From: Legionella busanensis | Lineage (GTDB): Bacteria; Pseudomonadota; Gammaproteobacteria; Legionellales; Legionellaceae | NCBI RefSeq assembly: GCF_900461525.1 | Contig: NZ_UGOD01000001.1 | Span: forward strand, 396,001 to 460,000 | Reading direction: 5' to 3' | Length of the DNA: 64,000 bases | Part shown: piece by piece, positions 62,481 to 64,000 of the stretch | How the letters are laid out: the number at the start of each line of letters is the position of its first letter | Position numbering within the stretch: the first letter of the stretch is position 1 | Position numbers and translations under genes: made by a program | The notes under the pieces: generated by a model | The model's input: the letters and a program-made list of their open reading frames with translations, nothing else | The model's database searches: none | What the model was told of the DNA's origin: nothing

Positions 62481-64000
62481 TTAACGTGGTTCAATAGAAT
62501 TTTTGACCAATTCTGCTGAAAATTCTTGCTTTAAGCTCTTTAAAAAGGGATCTTGTTCTAAACTTAACTCTGCTTCTTGTAGACTTTGTGTATAAGCTGC
62601 GCTTTTTTGAAGCGCTGGTGACGCTTGCACTTCGCTAAAATCAAAGCTAAGTTTAATCGTTTGCTGGTAATATGTCGATAATGCTTGCTCAATACGTTGA
62701 ATAATATTGGGTGTAAAAAGTGAACGATGTCCTTTATCGACCCGTAATCTCACCTCACCGGCAGATTTACCAATCATTTCAGCGTTTTCAGTCGCTGTTT
62801 GCGCTAAGCCTGTTAATTGAATTTTTTGCAGTATTGTACTCCAATCTTCGTTTAATTCAGAAGATACTGCCTTTATAGATGTTTCTGCAGGTTTAATAGG
62901 ATCAGAAGGCATTACTGTTTTAGGCGCTTCTATAGATTTAGTAGTAAATGGTATATCTTCTTTTAAAATAGTGTCTAACCTATTATCCTCTTCTGGTACC
63001 TGATTATTCATCGCATGAGAAGGTATAGCTTGTTTATCTTTATGGCTTAGTTCGTGAGCTAGTGCTGGTATAGGTAAGGTATCTACAGGTTTAAAAGTAC
63101 ACATACGTAGAATAGCCATTTCAAAACCAATAGCTAAAGTAGGTGCCAGATGAATTTCCTCAGTACTCTTTATGCCAATTTGATAAAAAAGCTGAATATC
63201 TTCAGGGTTTAACTGTTTTGCTAACTCTATAAGCTCAGATGAATAATCATTTAAGGGATTGTTTGCCGGTAAATGCTGAATAAGTGTTATATCATGTAAA
63301 TAAGATAGAAGTTCATCAAGAACAAAACTAAAATGGCCACCTTCTTTACTTATTTGTCGACTAATTTGAATTAATTGACTCGCATCTAATTTTGTTAAGG
63401 CTTGTAAAATTTGCAGTGCGTAATCTTGTTGGGTATAGCCTAAAATATTTTTAACTTCCTCAGCAGTTAATGTAGAAGTAGAACATGCTAAAGCTTGATC
63501 AAGTAGGCTTAAGGCATCTCGCATACTTCCTTGCGCGGCCTTTGCTAAAAGGCAAAGTGCATCTTCTTCATAAGAATAATTTTCTGCTTCCATAATTACT
63601 TTAAGCTGAGTAACGATGGTTTCTGGTGAAAGATGTCTAAGATTAAAATGTAAACAGCGGGAAAGAACCGTAATAGGCAATTTTTGTGGATCAGTCGTTG
63701 CTAGTAGAAATTTAACATGCTCAGGCGGCTCTTCTAAGGTTTTAAGCAAGGCATTAAAGCTATGCTGAGATAACATATGAACTTCGTCAATTAGATAAAT
63801 TTTATAACGCCCTATAGTAGGCGCATATTGAACATTTTCAAGTAACTCACGGGTATCCTCAACCCGAGTTTTAGAGGCAGCATCAATTTCTATTAGATCA
63901 AGAAAGCGACCCTGTTCAACGGCTATACAAGATTCACATTTTAAGCAGGGATCAGCACTTACTCCTTTTTCACAATTAAGTGCTTTTGCTATAAGACGAG
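62481..64000 (-). CDS. dnaX: DNA polymerase III gamma/tau subunit (5' end beyond window)
   Basis: The frame continues upstream of the first visible Met (63776) to the window edge, so the true start lies outside. Visible: zinc-binding [31 protein letters not shown], the Walker-[41 protein letters not shown] (in part, sensor 1 and arginine finger), [16 protein letters not shown], and a shorter linker and tau-like C-terminal part. It loads the beta clamp at replication forks. First gene of the dnaX-ybaB-recR-DUF547-sulfatase run. Confidence 0.97.
   Translation of the reverse strand, partial: RLIAKALNCEKGVSADPCLKCESCIAVEQGRFLDLIEIDAASKTRVEDTRELLENVQYAPTIGRYKIYLIDEVHMLSQHSFNALLKTLEEPPEHVKFLLATTDPQKLPITVLSRCLHFNLRHLSPETIVTQLKVIMEAENYSYEEDALCLLAKAAQGSMRDALSLLDQALACSTSTLTAEEVKNILGYTQQDYALQILQALTKLDASQLIQISRQISKEGGHFSFVLDELLSYLHDITLIQHLPANNPLNDYSSELIELAKQLNPEDIQLFYQIGIKSTEEIHLAPTLAIGFEMAILRMCTFKPVDTLPIPALAHELSHKDKQAIPSHAMNNQVPEEDNRLDTILKEDIPFTTKSIEAPKTVMPSDPIKPAETSIKAVSSELNEDWSTILQKIQLTGLAQTATENAEMIGKSAGEVRLRVDKGHRSLFTPNIIQRIEQALSTYYQQTIKLSFDFSEVQASPALQKSAAYTQSLQEAELSLEQDPFLKSLKQEFSAELVKNSIEPR

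Noticed and set aside
1..64000. tRNA, rRNA or prophage modules
   Set aside because: I scanned for tRNA T-loop sequences, rRNA-like stretches and phage structural or integrase genes and saw none; a tRNAscan or Infernal run would be decisive.

Overview
The window looks like chromosome of a Legionella-type gammaproteobacterium (order Legionellales). The base composition is strongly AT-rich. The Fur protein has the N-terminus EESQQLKDAGLKI that I associate with Legionella. Two secreted proteins resemble the IcmL/DotI component of the Dot/Icm type IVB secretion system, and several large proteins of unknown function have the eukaryote-like or protease-like architecture typical of Dot/Icm effectors. 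These effector-type proteins are interspersed with ordinary housekeeping operons. No rRNA, tRNA, CRISPR array or complete prophage was seen.

Layout. 1-5.2 kb: the 5' part of an unknown protein with a possible nuclease motif, an esterase, ratA-rnfH, bamE, fur and a HerA/DUF853 ATPase. 5.2-9.3 kb: a tight four-gene operon on the minus strand (C39-like peptidase, RimK-like ATP-grasp ligase, GCS2-type carboxylate-amine ligase, N-formylglutamate amidohydrolase). All genes overlap, which suggests synthesis and trimming of a small peptide. 9.4-12.4 kb: a GT87-type membrane glycosyltransferase, a hot-dog thioesterase-like protein, a BON protein and an IcmL-like protein. 12.5-21 kb: uvrA, an unknown membrane protein, DNA ligase D, a thioredoxin-reductase-like flavoprotein and a CinA-type amidohydrolase, followed by palindromic repeats. 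21.3-28 kb: an unknown protein, lemA with an M48 protease, a beta-barrel protein, a divergent nitrilase-like protein and a second IcmL-like protein.

28.3-33.9 kb: a YadG/YadH-type ABC exporter, a coiled-coil and proline-rich protein whose acidic C-terminus is cut off by an A10 tract, a 2-oxoglutarate/Fe(II) oxygenase and small unknowns. 33.4-37.4 kb: the conserved ffh-rpsP-rimM-trmD-rplS operon with ogt added at its end. 37.6-43 kb: a CorB/CNNM-type protein, a beta-barrel protein and two effector-like proteins, one with a Cys-His-Asp protease signature. 43.2-48 kb: an RND efflux operon headed by a response regulator that lacks its phosphoacceptor aspartate. 48.3-51.5 kb: unknown proteins, an IS30-type transposase remnant and a decayed gene. 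51.5-58.6 kb: a giant gene encoding leucine-rich repeats, a transglutaminase-like domain and tandem AAA+ modules, cut by an in-frame TAA with a further 203 open codons behind it. 58.6-64 kb: the dnaX-ybaB-recR operon continuing into a DUF547 protein and a membrane sulfatase-like enzyme.

The features most worth following up are the giant LRR/transglutaminase/AAA+ gene with its nonsense codon, the possible WASP-like actin module split by a homopolymer frameshift at 30.1-31.2 kb, and the ATP-grasp/GCS2 peptide cassette. Family names come from motif recognition alone; no database search was run.
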